Shown here in pieces: positions 1-9,470 of a DNA stretch of 64,000 nt. The position numbers and the translations under genes are program-made. The notes below the pieces were generated by a model. The model did not search any database. It worked only from the letters and a program-made list of their open reading frames with translations, and was not told where the DNA came from. The DNA comes from Massilia agilis (GTDB lineage Bacteria; Pseudomonadota; Gammaproteobacteria; Burkholderiales; Burkholderiaceae_D), in the NCBI RefSeq assembly GCF_024756255.1, contig NZ_JANUHB010000004.1:372001-436000 (forward strand), given 5' to 3'. Each line of letters begins with the position of its first letter. The first letter of the stretch is position 1.

Positions 1-432
1 GAGCTGGTGTACCTGCCGCCGCACTTTCACGAAAAAGCGCCGCAGGACGCGCTGTCCGAGCAGGCGTGCGAACAGGTGCTGCGCTATTTCGACGACCCCG
101 ATTTCGTGTTCAGCCTCCCGCTGCTGGACAAGGGCAGCGCCTTCCAGCGCCGCGTGTGGGACGCGATCAGCGCCATCCCGCGCGGCGTGGTGCGCACCTA
201 TGGCCAGCTGGCCAAGGAAATCGGCTCGGCGCCGCGCGCGGTGGGCCAGGCCTGCGGCGCCAACTGGTATCCGCTGATCATTCCCTGCCACCGGGTGACC
301 GCCGCCGGCGGCCTGGGGGGCTTTTCCAACCACGACGACGAGAACGGCTTCCACCTGTCGGTGAAACGCTGGCTGCTCAAGCACGAAGGCGTGTCGCAAG
401 CTCCATGGCAGCAGCAGTCGATCTGGCCCTGA
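1..432 (+). CDS. Methylated-DNA--[protein]-cysteine S-methyltransferase (partial, N-terminus outside window)
   Basis: Suicidal DNA repair protein that moves an alkyl group from O6-alkylguanine to its own cysteine. The reading frame is open from base 1, so the start and the variable N-terminal domain lie upstream; 143 residues are visible. The conserved active-site motif PCHRV is present, with the cysteine codon at 286-288, and the DNA-binding helix region (RTYGQLAKEIG, RAVGQACG) precedes it. The 3' end overlaps the xerD start by 28 bases, suggesting translational coupling. An internal GTG at 7 is not taken as the start because homology to the family continues before it. Whether it is Ogt or Ada-C type cannot be told from this part. 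Confidence 0.93.
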   Translation, partial: ELVYLPPHFHEKAPQDALSEQACEQVLRYFDDPDFVFSLPLLDKGSAFQRRVWDAISAIPRGVVRTYGQLAKEIGSAPRAVGQACGANWYPLIIPCHRVTAAGGLGGFSNHDDENGFHLSVKRWLLKHEGVSQAPWQQQSIWP

Positions 433-1319
433 TCGACGAGTTCTGCGACACCCTCTGGCTGGAGCAGGGGCTGGCGAAGAATTCGCTCGACGCCTACCGG
501 CGCGACCTGCGCCTGTTCGCGCGCTGGCTCGAGGTCAAGCGTCCCGGCCGCGGCCTGCTGTCGGTGCAGCCCGAGGACCTGGCCGGCTATTTCGCCGACC
601 GCCACGAGCAGTCCAAGCCCAGTTCGGCCAACCGGCGCCTCTCGGTGCTCAAGCGCTTCTACCAGCTCGCGCTGCGCCAGAACAAGGTGGCGGCCGACCC
701 CTGCCTGCAGATGGCCTCGGCCAAGCAGCCGGCGCGCTTCGTGCACACGCTCACCGAAGGCGAGGTCGAGGCCCTGCTGGCGGCGCCGGATGTCTCGACC
801 CCTTTGGGCCTGCGCGAACGGACCATGCTCGAACTGATGTACGCGAGCGGCCTGCGCGTGTCCGAGCTGGTCACGCTCAAGCTTGTTGAACTGAGCCTGA
901 ACGATGGCGTGCTGCGCATCACCGGCAAGGGCAGCAAGACCCGGCTGGTGCCGTTCGGCGAACAGGCGCGGCTGTGGATCGAGCGCTACCTGAAGCAGGC
1001 GCGCGGCGTCATCCTCGACGGCCAGATTGACGACGCCTTGTTCGTCACCGGACGCGGCGCGCCGATGACGCGCCAGATGTTCTGGGTGATCATCAAGAAG
1101 CACGCGGCCAGGGCTGGCATCAAGGCGCCGCTGTCGCCGCACACGCTGCGCCATGCGTTCGCGACCCACTTGCTGAACCACGGGGCCGACCTGCGCGTCG
1201 TGCAGTTGCTCCTTGGCCACTCCGATATTTCGACCACCCAGATCTACACCCACGTCGCGCGCGAACGGCTCAAGCGCCTGCATGCGCAGCACCATCCGCG
1301 TGGTGGCTCAAATGCCTGA
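405..1319 (+). CDS. xerD: Site-specific tyrosine recombinase XerD
   Basis: Resolves chromosome dimers at dif together with XerC and FtsK. 304 residues, close to the usual 298. The N-terminal SAM-like core-binding domain (about 5-95) begins with the XerD-like stretch LWLEQGLAKNSLDAYRRDL. The catalytic domain holds all expected residues: Arg151 (ASGLRVSEL), Lys175, His246, Arg249, His272 (LLGHSD) and the nucleophile Tyr281 (TTQIYTH). I chose ATG 405 because it gives the family length and a start matching E. coli XerD; the frame is open further upstream but that part is antisense-like shadow of the alkyltransferase. XerD rather than XerC is judged from similarity throughout. Confidence 0.95.
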   Translation: MAAAVDLALIDEFCDTLWLEQGLAKNSLDAYRRDLRLFARWLEVKRPGRGLLSVQPEDLAGYFADRHEQSKPSSANRRLSVLKRFYQLALRQNKVAADPCLQMASAKQPARFVHTLTEGEVEALLAAPDVSTPLGLRERTMLELMYASGLRVSELVTLKLVELSLNDGVLRITGKGSKTRLVPFGEQARLWIERYLKQARGVILDGQIDDALFVTGRGAPMTRQMFWVIIKKHAARAGIKAPLSPHTLRHAFATHLLNHGADLRVVQLLLGHSDISTTQIYTHVARERLKRLHAQHHPRGGSNA

Positions 1320-1376
1320 ACAGTAAACGCGCTATATTAAGACCGTAGCGCCCAATTCATGACCGACGAGGTGATC

Positions 1377-1562
1377 ATGGCCAGGACAAACTTCCAGTAC
1401 GAAAAGCGTCAGCGGGAGTTGGAAAAGAAGCGCAAGGCCGAGGAAAAGGCCAAGCGCAAGGCGGAGGCCAAGCACCAACGGCCGGCCGCCGGGCAGGAGC
1501 AGGGCGATGATCCGGCAGCTGCCGGCGAAGCGGTGACGCCCGAGGGTGACGAGCAGGAATAG
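1377..1562 (+). CDS. Small basic/charged hypothetical protein
   Basis: 61 residues beginning MARTNFQYEKRQREL. The first half is a highly charged Lys/Arg/Glu helix likely to form a coiled coil; the C-terminal half is Ala/Gly/Glu-rich and probably disordered. I recall similar short proteins beginning this way in Burkholderiales, but know no function. ATG 1377 is preferred over ATG 1359 because a GAGGTG ribosome-binding site lies just before it. No signal peptide or membrane segment. It is convergent with the RND pump, with a long palindromic repeat between them. Confidence 0.7.
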   Translation: MARTNFQYEKRQRELEKKRKAEEKAKRKAEAKHQRPAAGQEQGDDPAAAGEAVTPEGDEQE

Positions 1563-1598
1563 CGCATCGCCCGGCGAAACAATTTTTCGCCAACCACC

Positions 1599-1753
1599 CG
1601 TCGCCCCGGCGCAGGCCGGGGCCCATGCTGAGTTTGCAGCAATGCGGCGCTTTTGCCGCCCCAGGCGCAAACCGACACCGTGCGCCAGTCCGTGAAACGC
1701 TGAGCCGCGTTCCAGCGCGCTCAGCATGGGTTCCGGCTTTCTCCGGAACGACG
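1599..1753. repeat. Dispersed palindromic repeat, family B (long-spaced copy)
   Basis: Two arms, CGTCGCCCCGG...CCCATGCTGAG at 1599-1632 and its inverted counterpart CTCAGCATGGG...GAACGACG ending at 1753, enclose about 90 bases. It is an imperfect copy of the elements at 15133 and 48028. It sits between convergent genes and each arm is itself a GC-rich hairpin, so it could also end transcription. Confidence 0.7.
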
Positions 1754-1757
1754 GCAA

Positions 1758-4700
1758 TCAGGCCAGCTCGGGCGCCTTGGCGGCATCGGCCTCGGCCGCC
1801 GCCATCTCCTCGTCGTGCCCCTTCTGGAACCAGCGCTTGGCGCGCTTGCCCCAGTTGTCCAGGTAGGTGTACGCCACCGGCACCACCACCAGGGTGAGCA
1901 GGGTCGAGGTGATCACGCCGCCGATCACCGCGCGTCCCATCGGCGCCTGGGTCTCGCCGCCGTCGCCCATGCCGATCGCCATCGGCAGCATGCCGAAAAT
2001 CATCGCCAGTGTCGTCATCACGATCGGCCGCAGGCGCACCTGGCCCGCTTGCATGAGCGCCTCGAACTGGCTCTTGCCTTCGCGTTGCCCGTGGTTGGTG
2101 AAGTCCACCAGCAAGATCGCGTTCTTGGTCACCAGGCCCATCAGCATCACCACCCCGATGAACGAGAAGATGTTGAGCGTGCTGCCCGTCACCAGCAGCG
2201 CCACCAGCACGCCGATCAGCGACAGCGGCAGCGACATCATGATCGCGATCGGCTGCAGGAAGCTGCCGAACTGCGAGGCCAGCACCAGGTAGATGAAGAT
2301 CACCGCAATCGTGATCGCGACCAGGAAGCCGCCCAGCGTCTCGGCCATCATCTGCGCGTCGCCGCCCACGTCGAAGCGCACGCCGGCCGGCAGCTCGATC
2401 GACTTCATCGCTTTTTGCACGTCGGCCATCACGTCGCCGCCCGGGCGGCCTTCCACGCCCGCATACACCGCCACCCGGCGCTGCAGCGCCTGGCGCTTGA
2501 GCACCTGCGGGCTGCCGGCCGGCACGAACTCGACCACCTGGCGCAGCGGCACCATGATCGGGTTGCCGGCAGCGTCGAGCTTGGTCGATGCCACCGACAG
2601 GTCGGCCAGGTCAGCCACTTTCTGGCGGCCCGATTTGGGCAGCTGCACGTTCACGTCGTAGTTCTGGCCGTCCGGCGCCAGCCAGCGGCTGATCTGGTCG
2701 CCCGCCACAAAGGGCCGCAGCGCCGCGCCGATCTGCGTGACCGACAGCCCCAGGTCGTTCGCAAGCTCGTTGTTGATCTTGACCACGGTGGCCGGGCTCG
2801 CGCCTTCCTGGCTGTACTCGATGTCCACCACGCCTTTTACCTTGCGCATCTTGTCCATCAGCTTGTGCGCGGCCTGGTCGAGCGCCGCCTCGTCGGTACC
2901 GAGGATGGCGATGAAGATCGGGCGGTTACCCACCATCAGCGTGATGCCGGCAATCGGCGCCAGGCGCTCGCGGATCGCCTGCTCCAGCTGTTGCTGCGAA
3001 CGGCGGTGCGTCTTGTGCGCGTCGGTCAGCTTCAGGTTCACCTGCGCGTAGTTGCGGCCCTCGGCGGTGGCGACGTCCGCGTTCATTGCTTCGATTTCCT
3101 TGAAGCTCGACAGCGCCGCTTCCACCTGCTTGACCTTGCTGTCGGTGTAGTCAAGGCTGGAACCGATCGGCGTCTTGAAGCGGATCTGGATGAAGCCGTT
3201 GTCGGTCTGGGGGAACATTTCGCCGCCCACCATCGGCACCAGCGCCAGGCTGCCGACGAACACGGCCGCAGCCAGCGCCAGCGTGCTCTTGCGCCAGTTC
3301 AGCGCCAGTGCCAGCACCCTGGCATACCAGCCGTGCAGCTTTTCCACGCCGTGCTCCACGCGGTCCATAATGCGGCCCAGCCAAGGCACGTACTTGAAGC
3401 GGTTCTTCACCGGATCCGGCCACACCGAGGAGAGCATGGGGTCGAGCGTGAAGCTGACGAACAGCGACACCAGCACCGCGACCGCCACCGTGATACCGAA
3501 CTGCAGGAAGAAGCGGCCGATGATGCCCTTCATGAACGCGATCGGCACAAACACCGCCACGATCGCGAAGGTGGTCGCCATGACCGCGATGCCGATCTCG
3601 TTGGTGCCGTCCTCGGCCGCCTTGACGTGGTTCTTGCCCATGCCCAGGTGGCGCACGATGTTCTCGCGCACCACGATGGCGTCGTCGATCAACAGGCCAA
3701 TGCACAGCGACAGCGCCATCAGCGTCATGAAGTTCAGCGTAAAGCCGAAGTAGCGCAGCGCGATGAAGCTGGCCAGCACCGAGATCGGCAAGGTCAATCC
3801 GGTGATGACGGTGCTGCGCCACGAGTGCAGGAAGAAGAACACGATGACCATGGTCAGCACCGCGCCTTCGAGGATGGTCTCCTTCACGTTGTCGAGCTGG
3901 CTGCGCACGTTCTGCGCGTCGTCCTGCAGGTTGATGAAGCTCACGTCGGCCGGCAGCGTCTTCTTCAGTTCCTCGATCGCGGCCTTCACGCCTTCGCCGA
4001 CCTCGACCGTATTGGCGTCCTGCACCTTGCCGATCTGGAGCGAGATCGCGCGCACGCCGTTCACGCGCGACAGCGACAGCTCTTCCTGCTCGCCATCGAC
4101 CACGTCCGCCACCTGGCTCAGGTACACCGGCCCGTCGGCACGGCGCGCGACGATGATGTTGTTGAAGTCGCGCGCCTGCTTCATCATCCCTTCGATGCGC
4201 ACCATGCGCTCGGCCGCGCCGTGGCTGACCACGCCGGCCGGCAGGTTGGCGTTGGTGGCCTGGATCGCGCGCAGCACCTCGTCCACGCCCACGTGCAGGC
4301 TCTGCAATTGCTCAGGGCGGATCGAGACCAGCACCTGGCGGTTGGTCTTGCCGTTCACGAAGATCTGGCCCACGCCGGGCACGGCCTGGATGCGCTTGAC
4401 GATGATCTGGTCGGTCATCGACGACAGCTCGCGCATGCTGTGCTCTTTGGCGGTGACGGCGTAGATCTCGACGGTCGTGTTGTTTTCGCCGTCCTGGCGC
4501 AGGATGACCGGCTCCTTCACCTCGCGCGGGAACCTGCCGCGCGCGCGGCCGACCTTGTCGCGCAGGTCCTGCACCGCGCGGTCCATGTCGGTGGTCAGGT
4601 TGAATTCAAGCGAGATGCCGCTGCGTCCTTCCCACGAGTTGCTGCGGATGGTCTTGATGCCGCTGACCGAGTTGGCCACTTCCTCGAGCGGGCGGGTGAC

Positions 4701-4886
4701 GTCGTTCTCGACCTGCTCGGGCGAGGCGCCGGGGTAGGCGGTCTCGAGCCACAGCGCCGGGATCTGCACGTTGGGCATTTGCTCCACGCCCAAGCTCTTG
4801 TACGAGAACAGGCCGAGCACCATCAGCCCGACCATCACCATGGTCGCGAAGACCGGGTGGCGGATACTGGTTTTCGTGATCCACAT
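1758..4886 (-). CDS. Efflux RND transporter permease subunit (HAE1/AcrB-like)
   Basis: Inner-membrane proton-driven pump of a tripartite efflux system. 1042 residues, the normal length for the HAE1 branch. The N-terminus MWITKTSIRHPVFATMVM gives the first membrane helix; two periplasmic loops (PGASPEQVENDVTRPLEE in the first) and two blocks of about five helices follow. Helix 4 carries the LCIGLLIDDAIVVREN signature with the paired aspartates used in proton relay. The start lies 3 bases after the stop of the adaptor gene, so they are one operon. Substrate cannot be deduced: sequence suggests drugs or other hydrophobic compounds rather than metals. No outer-membrane channel gene is adjacent, so it presumably borrows one. 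Confidence 0.93.
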   Translation of the reverse strand: MWITKTSIRHPVFATMVMVGLMVLGLFSYKSLGVEQMPNVQIPALWLETAYPGASPEQVENDVTRPLEEVANSVSGIKTIRSNSWEGRSGISLEFNLTTDMDRAVQDLRDKVGRARGRFPREVKEPVILRQDGENNTTVEIYAVTAKEHSMRELSSMTDQIIVKRIQAVPGVGQIFVNGKTNRQVLVSIRPEQLQSLHVGVDEVLRAIQATNANLPAGVVSHGAAERMVRIEGMMKQARDFNNIIVARRADGPVYLSQVADVVDGEQEELSLSRVNGVRAISLQIGKVQDANTVEVGEGVKAAIEELKKTLPADVSFINLQDDAQNVRSQLDNVKETILEGAVLTMVIVFFFLHSWRSTVITGLTLPISVLASFIALRYFGFTLNFMTLMALSLCIGLLIDDAIVVRENIVRHLGMGKNHVKAAEDGTNEIGIAVMATTFAIVAVFVPIAFMKGIIGRFFLQFGITVAVAVLVSLFVSFTLDPMLSSVWPDPVKNRFKYVPWLGRIMDRVEHGVEKLHGWYARVLALALNWRKSTLALAAAVFVGSLALVPMVGGEMFPQTDNGFIQIRFKTPIGSSLDYTDSKVKQVEAALSSFKEIEAMNADVATAEGRNYAQVNLKLTDAHKTHRRSQQQLEQAIRERLAPIAGITLMVGNRPIFIAILGTDEAALDQAAHKLMDKMRKVKGVVDIEYSQEGASPATVVKINNELANDLGLSVTQIGAALRPFVAGDQISRWLAPDGQNYDVNVQLPKSGRQKVADLADLSVASTKLDAAGNPIMVPLRQVVEFVPAGSPQVLKRQALQRRVAVYAGVEGRPGGDVMADVQKAMKSIELPAGVRFDVGGDAQMMAETLGGFLVAITIAVIFIYLVLASQFGSFLQPIAIMMSLPLSLIGVLVALLVTGSTLNIFSFIGVVMLMGLVTKNAILLVDFTNHGQREGKSQFEALMQAGQVRLRPIVMTTLAMIFGMLPMAIGMGDGGETQAPMGRAVIGGVITSTLLTLVVVPVAYTYLDNWGKRAKRWFQKGHDEEMAAAEADAAKAPELA

Positions 4887-4889
4887 GGC

Positions 4890-6077
4890 TCAGCCTTTCT
4901 TCGCGGCCGGTGCGGGCGCGGCGAGCTTGACCTGGCTGCCCGGCTTGACGTTGTCGAGCTTCGTTGCCAGCACGGTGGCGCCGGGGGCCAGGCCCTCGGT
5001 CACCTCGACCATGCCTTCGTCCTCGTTGCGCAGGCCCAGCCTGACCGGCTGCGCCACCACCTTGCCGCCGTCGACGCGGTAGACGATGTCGCGCTCGCCG
5101 TCCTTGCGCAGGCTCGACAGCGGCGCCAGCGGGTGCGGCGCCGACTTGTCGGTGGTAATGCTGCCCTTGGCAAACATGCCGGCCTTGAGCGCACCGTCGG
5201 CATTGTCCACGCTGATGTACACCAGCATGGCGCGCGAGCCGGTCTCGGTGGCCGGGTTGATGCGCGCGACCTTGCCGCTGAAGGCGCGCGTGCCGAAGCC
5301 GTCGACCTTGAAGCGCACGTCCTGGCCCACGTGCACGCGCGGGATGTCCGACGCCGGCACCTGCGCTTCCAGCGTGAGTTCGCGCAGGTTGACGATCGAG
5401 AACACCGGGGTATCCGGCGCCAGCTTGTCGCCCGCCTGCGCAAAGCGCTTGCTGACCACGCCCGCGAGCGGGGCGCGGATCGCCGTATCGTTCAGTGCAA
5501 TGCGCGCCAGCTCGAGCTGGGCGCGGGCCGCGTTCACCGCCGCCTGCGCCAGTTCGACGCTGTTCTGGGTGGCATCGTACGAACTTTGCGAAATGTAGTT
5601 CTGCTTGAGCAGGGCCGCGCTGTTGGCGTTGTTCTTCATCGCCAGCGACAGCCGGGCGTTGGCCTCGTCCAGCGCGGCCTGCTGCTGCGCCACGCGCGCG
5701 CGCGCCTCGGCCGCGTCGAGCCGGGCGATGACCTGGCCGGGCGCCACGCTCATGCCCTCCCGCACCGTGGTGTCCAGCACCACGCCCGACACCTTCGACT
5801 TGACGGTGGCCTGCGTGACCGGCGCCAGCGAACCGGACAGCGGCAAGTTGACGCGCAGTTCGCCGCTGGCCACCGTTGCCACGTCGCCCTGCGACAGCTC
5901 GTACACCGTCGGCTTGGCCTCGGCCGGGGCCTTGGCTGCGGCCGGCTTCGAACTGTGCGTCGCCACCCAGCCGCCGGCGGCCAGCAAGGCCACGGCCAGT
6001 GCGATCAGGCGCTTCTTGATGGGGCGGCGGGTACGGATGGGGGCGGAGTCGAGCAGTGGCGGGGCTTCGAGTTTCAT
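4890..6077 (-). CDS. Efflux RND transporter periplasmic adaptor subunit (HlyD/AcrA family)
   Basis: Links the inner-membrane pump to an outer-membrane channel. 395 residues: a cytoplasmic Arg/Lys-rich tail and one membrane anchor (about 24-40), a barrel-sandwich lipoyl-like half (VKSKVSGVVLDTTVREGMSVAPGQVIARLD), an alpha-hairpin (about 110-180, EARARVAQQQAALDEA), then beta-barrel and membrane-proximal domains. ATG 6077 is chosen because it precedes the anchor directly and has an AGAGAG-type ribosome site; an upstream ATG at 6140 lacks one. First gene of the operon with the RND permease. No regulator adjoins. Confidence 0.9.
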   Translation of the reverse strand: MKLEAPPLLDSAPIRTRRPIKKRLIALAVALLAAGGWVATHSSKPAAAKAPAEAKPTVYELSQGDVATVASGELRVNLPLSGSLAPVTQATVKSKVSGVVLDTTVREGMSVAPGQVIARLDAAEARARVAQQQAALDEANARLSLAMKNNANSAALLKQNYISQSSYDATQNSVELAQAAVNAARAQLELARIALNDTAIRAPLAGVVSKRFAQAGDKLAPDTPVFSIVNLRELTLEAQVPASDIPRVHVGQDVRFKVDGFGTRAFSGKVARINPATETGSRAMLVYISVDNADGALKAGMFAKGSITTDKSAPHPLAPLSSLRKDGERDIVYRVDGGKVVAQPVRLGLRNEDEGMVEVTEGLAPGATVLATKLDNVKPGSQVKLAAPAPAAKKG

Positions 6078-6376
6078 CGGGAGACTCTCTTTTTGTTCTG
6101 TGACGGGGTGGGAAGGTGGCGCCTGTGCTCCTTCCTGCAAGCAGGATGGAGCCTTTGGCGCATGGTGGGACTATAGAAAAAGACAAGAGCAGCGGCCATG
6201 GGAATGCGACGAGCGGTGGTATCCGGGCGCTGGAATGCGTGAAAACCCGGACAAAGTGCAATTTGAGGCGCAAAATCGGCGTAGTGCTGTGGTGGCGCAA
6301 GCGGCCCAGGTCGAGCCTGGTCGAGAATGGTGTTTTTCCTGCGTAATCAAGCACTTGCCGAGAAGAAGGATTCACT
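6078..6376. other. Divergent intergenic region between efflux operon and GGDEF-EAL gene
   Basis: About 300 bases with no credible gene; it must hold both divergent promoters. I see no clear operator palindrome or riboswitch. A TATAGT hexamer on the minus strand (about 6169-6174) is a possible -10 for the efflux operon. Confidence 0.4.
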
Positions 6377-8476
6377 GTGGACGCATCGCTGCAAGGCCAC
6401 TACCAGGGGGCAGCCCCGCCGCCGGACAATCCGGGGCACGAGGCGCTCGACTGGCTGTACCGGTTCGTGGCCGCGATTGAGCTGTCGCCCGAGGTGGCGG
6501 TGCACAGCCAGGACGCCAATGGGATCGTCCGCTTCTGGAACAAGACCTGCGCCGACCTGTTTGGCGTGCCGGTGGCGGCGGCGCTGGGCAAGCCGTTTTC
6601 CAGCCTGGTGTCGCACCTGGACCGGCAGGCCGAGTTCGACCAGATGATCGAGCAGATCTGGCGTACCGGGCAGGCCAGCGTCGCGCAGGACTGGGAAGTG
6701 CAGCTGGCCGATGGAACGCGTCGGTGGCTGCATTCCAGCCATTTCCCGGTCGTGCGCGACGGCGCTGTGCAACAGCTGTTTTGCATGGAAATCGACATCA
6801 CGGCGCGCCGTGCGCTCGAGGGCAACCTGCAGCGTGCCGCCCGCGTGTTCGAGCATTGCCGTGACGCGATCCTGGTCATGGACCCGGAATACCGCGTCGT
6901 GGCCGTCAATCACGCGTTCACCTCCATCTCCGGCTTTGCCGCCGAAGACGTGGTGGGCGAGCAGCTGCCGAGCCTGCGGCTTGGCGTGCACGACCGCACG
7001 TTCTATGACGAAATCATCGGCAACGTCAAGCGCGACGGCCACTGGGAGGGCGAAATCACGAGCGTGCGCCGCACTGGCGAGGAATATCCGGCGTGGGTGG
7101 CGGTCACGGCAATCCGCGACAGCCAGGGCAAGCTGACCAACTACATGGCAATGCTGGCCGACATCACCGAGCGCAAGCGCGTCGAGCGGGCCGCGCGCCA
7201 CCTGGCCGAGCACGATTCCCTCACCGACCTGCCCAACCGCGTGCTGCTCCTCGACCGCGTGCAGCAGGCGCTGGCCGCCAACCGCCGCCAGCACAAGCAG
7301 TTCGCGCTGATGTTCCTCGACCTGGACCGCTTCAAGCAGATCAACGACACGCTCGGCCACCAGGCCGGCGACACCGTGCTCAAGGAAGTGGCGCGGCGCC
7401 TGACGGGGTGCGTGCGCGGGGTGGACACGGTGAGCCGCCTGGGCGGGGACGAGTTCGTGGTGCTGCTGGCCGACATCGGCGGCGTGGACCAGGCCGCGCA
7501 CGTGGCCGGCACGGTGCTGCAGGCGCTGGCACGCCCGATTTCGCTGGACGGACAGGAGATCACGCCCTCGGTCTCGATCGGCATCGCGATCTGCCCCAGC
7601 GACGGGCAGGAAGCCGTCACGCTGCTGCACCACGCCGACGTGGCGATGTACCACGCCAAGCAGCACGGCCGCAACGAGTTCCGTTTCTTCAGCCCTCAAA
7701 TGAACGCGCACGTGGTCGAGCGCGTGCAGACCGAAAACATGCTGCGGCGGGCGCTGGAGCGCGGCGAGTTCGTGCTCGAATACCAGCCCGAGATCGACAT
7801 CGGCAGTGGCCGCACCATCGGCGTGGAAGCGCTGATCCGCTGGCGCCACCCCGAGCGCGGGCTCTTGATGCCGCACGAGTTCATCCCGGTGGCCGAGGAA
7901 TGCGGGCTGATGGTGCCGATCGGCGAGTGGGTGCTGCGCGAAGCCTGCCGCCAGGCGCGCGCCTGGCGCGACGAGGGCTATCCGGTGGTGGTGGCGGTCA
8001 ACCTGTCCGGCGCCCAGTTCGTCCATCCCGACCTGGTGCGGCGCGTGGACGAGGCGCTGGCCAGCTCGGGACTGGAGCCGGCCTTCCTCGACCTCGAGAT
8101 CACCGAGGGCGTGATCATGAACGGCGATGGCGTGGCCGCAGAAACGGTGCGCGCGCTGCGCGAGCGCGGCGTGCAATTGACCATTGACGATTTCGGCACC
8201 GGCTATTCGAACCTGTCCTGCCTGCGCCGCTTTCCGCTGTCCAAGCTCAAGATCGACCGCAGCTTTGTCGATGACATCACGCGCACGCCGGGCGAGGTGG
8301 GGCTGATCCCGGCCATCATCGCGGTGGCGCGCAGCCTCAAGCTGCGGGTGATCGCCGAAGGCGTCGAAAACGCCGAGCAGCTGCGCTTTCTCAAGCAGCA
8401 CGGCTGCGACGAGTATCAGGGCAGCTACGCCAGCATGGCCCGTACCAGGCCCAGCCTTACAGGCCCGCGTCCATGA
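6377..8476 (+). CDS. PAS-PAS-GGDEF-EAL bifunctional c-di-GMP turnover protein, abnormal C-terminus
   Basis: Cytoplasmic signalling protein that can make and break cyclic-di-GMP. 699 residues from a GTG start with AGAAGGA upstream. PAS domains lie at about 32-145 and 155-268. The GGDEF domain (about 275-435) has an intact GGDEF at 356-360 and an RxxD inhibitory site (RGVD 347-350). The EAL domain (about 455-681) has EAL 484-486, the ITEG glutamate, DDFGTGYS 604-611 and the AEGVE motif, so both activities are plausible. After CDEYQG (to about 682) the usual YxFSxPxP ending is replaced by an unrelated 17-residue tail, and the gene overlaps the convergent hydrolase gene by 20 bases. No membrane segment. 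Confidence 0.93.
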   Translation: MDASLQGHYQGAAPPPDNPGHEALDWLYRFVAAIELSPEVAVHSQDANGIVRFWNKTCADLFGVPVAAALGKPFSSLVSHLDRQAEFDQMIEQIWRTGQASVAQDWEVQLADGTRRWLHSSHFPVVRDGAVQQLFCMEIDITARRALEGNLQRAARVFEHCRDAILVMDPEYRVVAVNHAFTSISGFAAEDVVGEQLPSLRLGVHDRTFYDEIIGNVKRDGHWEGEITSVRRTGEEYPAWVAVTAIRDSQGKLTNYMAMLADITERKRVERAARHLAEHDSLTDLPNRVLLLDRVQQALAANRRQHKQFALMFLDLDRFKQINDTLGHQAGDTVLKEVARRLTGCVRGVDTVSRLGGDEFVVLLADIGGVDQAAHVAGTVLQALARPISLDGQEITPSVSIGIAICPSDGQEAVTLLHHADVAMYHAKQHGRNEFRFFSPQMNAHVVERVQTENMLRRALERGEFVLEYQPEIDIGSGRTIGVEALIRWRHPERGLLMPHEFIPVAEECGLMVPIGEWVLREACRQARAWRDEGYPVVVAVNLSGAQFVHPDLVRRVDEALASSGLEPAFLDLEITEGVIMNGDGVAAETVRALRERGVQLTIDDFGTGYSNLSCLRRFPLSKLKIDRSFVDDITRTPGEVGLIPAIIAVARSLKLRVIAEGVENAEQLRFLKQHGCDEYQGSYASMARTRPSLTGPRP

Positions 8477-9431
8477 GGCCGTGCGCCTCGTCGAACAGGC
8501 GCAGGCGCGCCACCACCTGGCCGTGGTCCGACGCTTCCGGCAGCGCCAGGTCGAGGTGGTCGTTCAGGTAGAGCACGTCCACCACCTCGCCAATCGCGCC
8601 GGGCAGCGCGGCGTTGAATTCCTCCGACACCAGGATGTGGTCGATGGTCGTGTAATGCCCATCGTGGACCATCGAAAAGCCGACGTGGCGCAGGTGGTCC
8701 TGGCGCCGCTGCAGCTGGCAGGCGTCGAACATGCGCGCGGTCGGGCAGCCGCCGTTGCCCATCACAATGCCGGTGGTGACCGAGTCTGCCACGTCGTTAA
8801 AGTCGCCCAGCACCACGCGCGGGCGGCCGCTGGCGCGCGCCAGGTCGGCCAGCAGCACACGCAACGCGGCCGCCTCGGTGCCGCGGCGGATCAGCGAACG
8901 CAGGCAGGCGAGGGCGTACAGTTGCGGGTCTTCGCTGGTGTCGCCGTTGCGGTAGTCGGGCCGGCGCGACTTCAGGTGCACCACCAGCACGTCGATCGTC
9001 AGGTCGGGCGAGACCACCACAGGCGCATGCAGGGGCGGCCGCGTGAAGCGCAGCGGATCGCGCGTGCCGGGCGGCATCTCGATCCCGGGTGGAAAGGCGG
9101 GCAGCGCGGTGCCGGGGCCGGCCAGCGGCAGGCGCGACACCATCGCCACGCTGGGCGTGAGGCGTTCGGCGCCGGGGTCGGGGTCAAAACCGAGGTGGAT
9201 CGCATCGCGGTAGCGTTTCGTGCGCGCGAGCGCCTCGCGCAGCGCCGCTTGCGAAAACACCTCCTGGAAGCCGATCACGTCGGCATCGAGCATGTCGATC
9301 TGGTGCGCGGTCCAGGCGATCTTGGCTTCGTACTGTTCCGGCGTGCACGGCACCATGTTGTCGTACAGCCTGGCGCCCGGCTGGGCCAGGTTAAACACGT
9401 TAAACGTGGCAAAGCGAATCTCTTGCTGCAT
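8457..9431 (-). CDS. Endonuclease/exonuclease/phosphatase (EEP) family hydrolase
   Basis: 324 residues with the DNase-I/EEP fold motifs in order: FNVFNL near the N-terminus, the metal-binding QEV glutamate, VVHLKS, the catalytic GDFND, and the C-terminal SDHGQ. Members cleave phosphodiester or phosphomonoester bonds in nucleic acids or lipids; the substrate here is unknown. No signal peptide, so likely cytoplasmic. Its 3' end overlaps the end of the convergent GGDEF-EAL gene. It is divergent from ybaK with only 39 bases between. A second EEP protein of a different subgroup lies at 13086-13931. Confidence 0.85.
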   Translation of the reverse strand: MQQEIRFATFNVFNLAQPGARLYDNMVPCTPEQYEAKIAWTAHQIDMLDADVIGFQEVFSQAALREALARTKRYRDAIHLGFDPDPGAERLTPSVAMVSRLPLAGPGTALPAFPPGIEMPPGTRDPLRFTRPPLHAPVVVSPDLTIDVLVVHLKSRRPDYRNGDTSEDPQLYALACLRSLIRRGTEAAALRVLLADLARASGRPRVVLGDFNDVADSVTTGIVMGNGGCPTARMFDACQLQRRQDHLRHVGFSMVHDGHYTTIDHILVSEEFNAALPGAIGEVVDVLYLNDHLDLALPEASDHGQVVARLRLFDEAHGLMDAGL

Positions 9432-9470
9432 AATAAGAAACTCCTCCGTACAGCGTTTAGCGTATCACGC

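Noticed and set aside
66..404. Longer N-terminus for XerD
   Set aside because: It overlaps the alkyltransferase gene almost entirely and has no similarity to recombinases.
198..1295. 365-codon minus-strand frame opposite xerD
   Set aside because: Antisense shadow of two well-recognised genes; no family similarity.
1815..6176. A 1453-codon open frame on the plus strand
   Set aside because: It is fully antisense to the RND pump and adaptor genes; His/Gln/Arg-rich composition with no domains is typical of a shadow frame in high-GC DNA.
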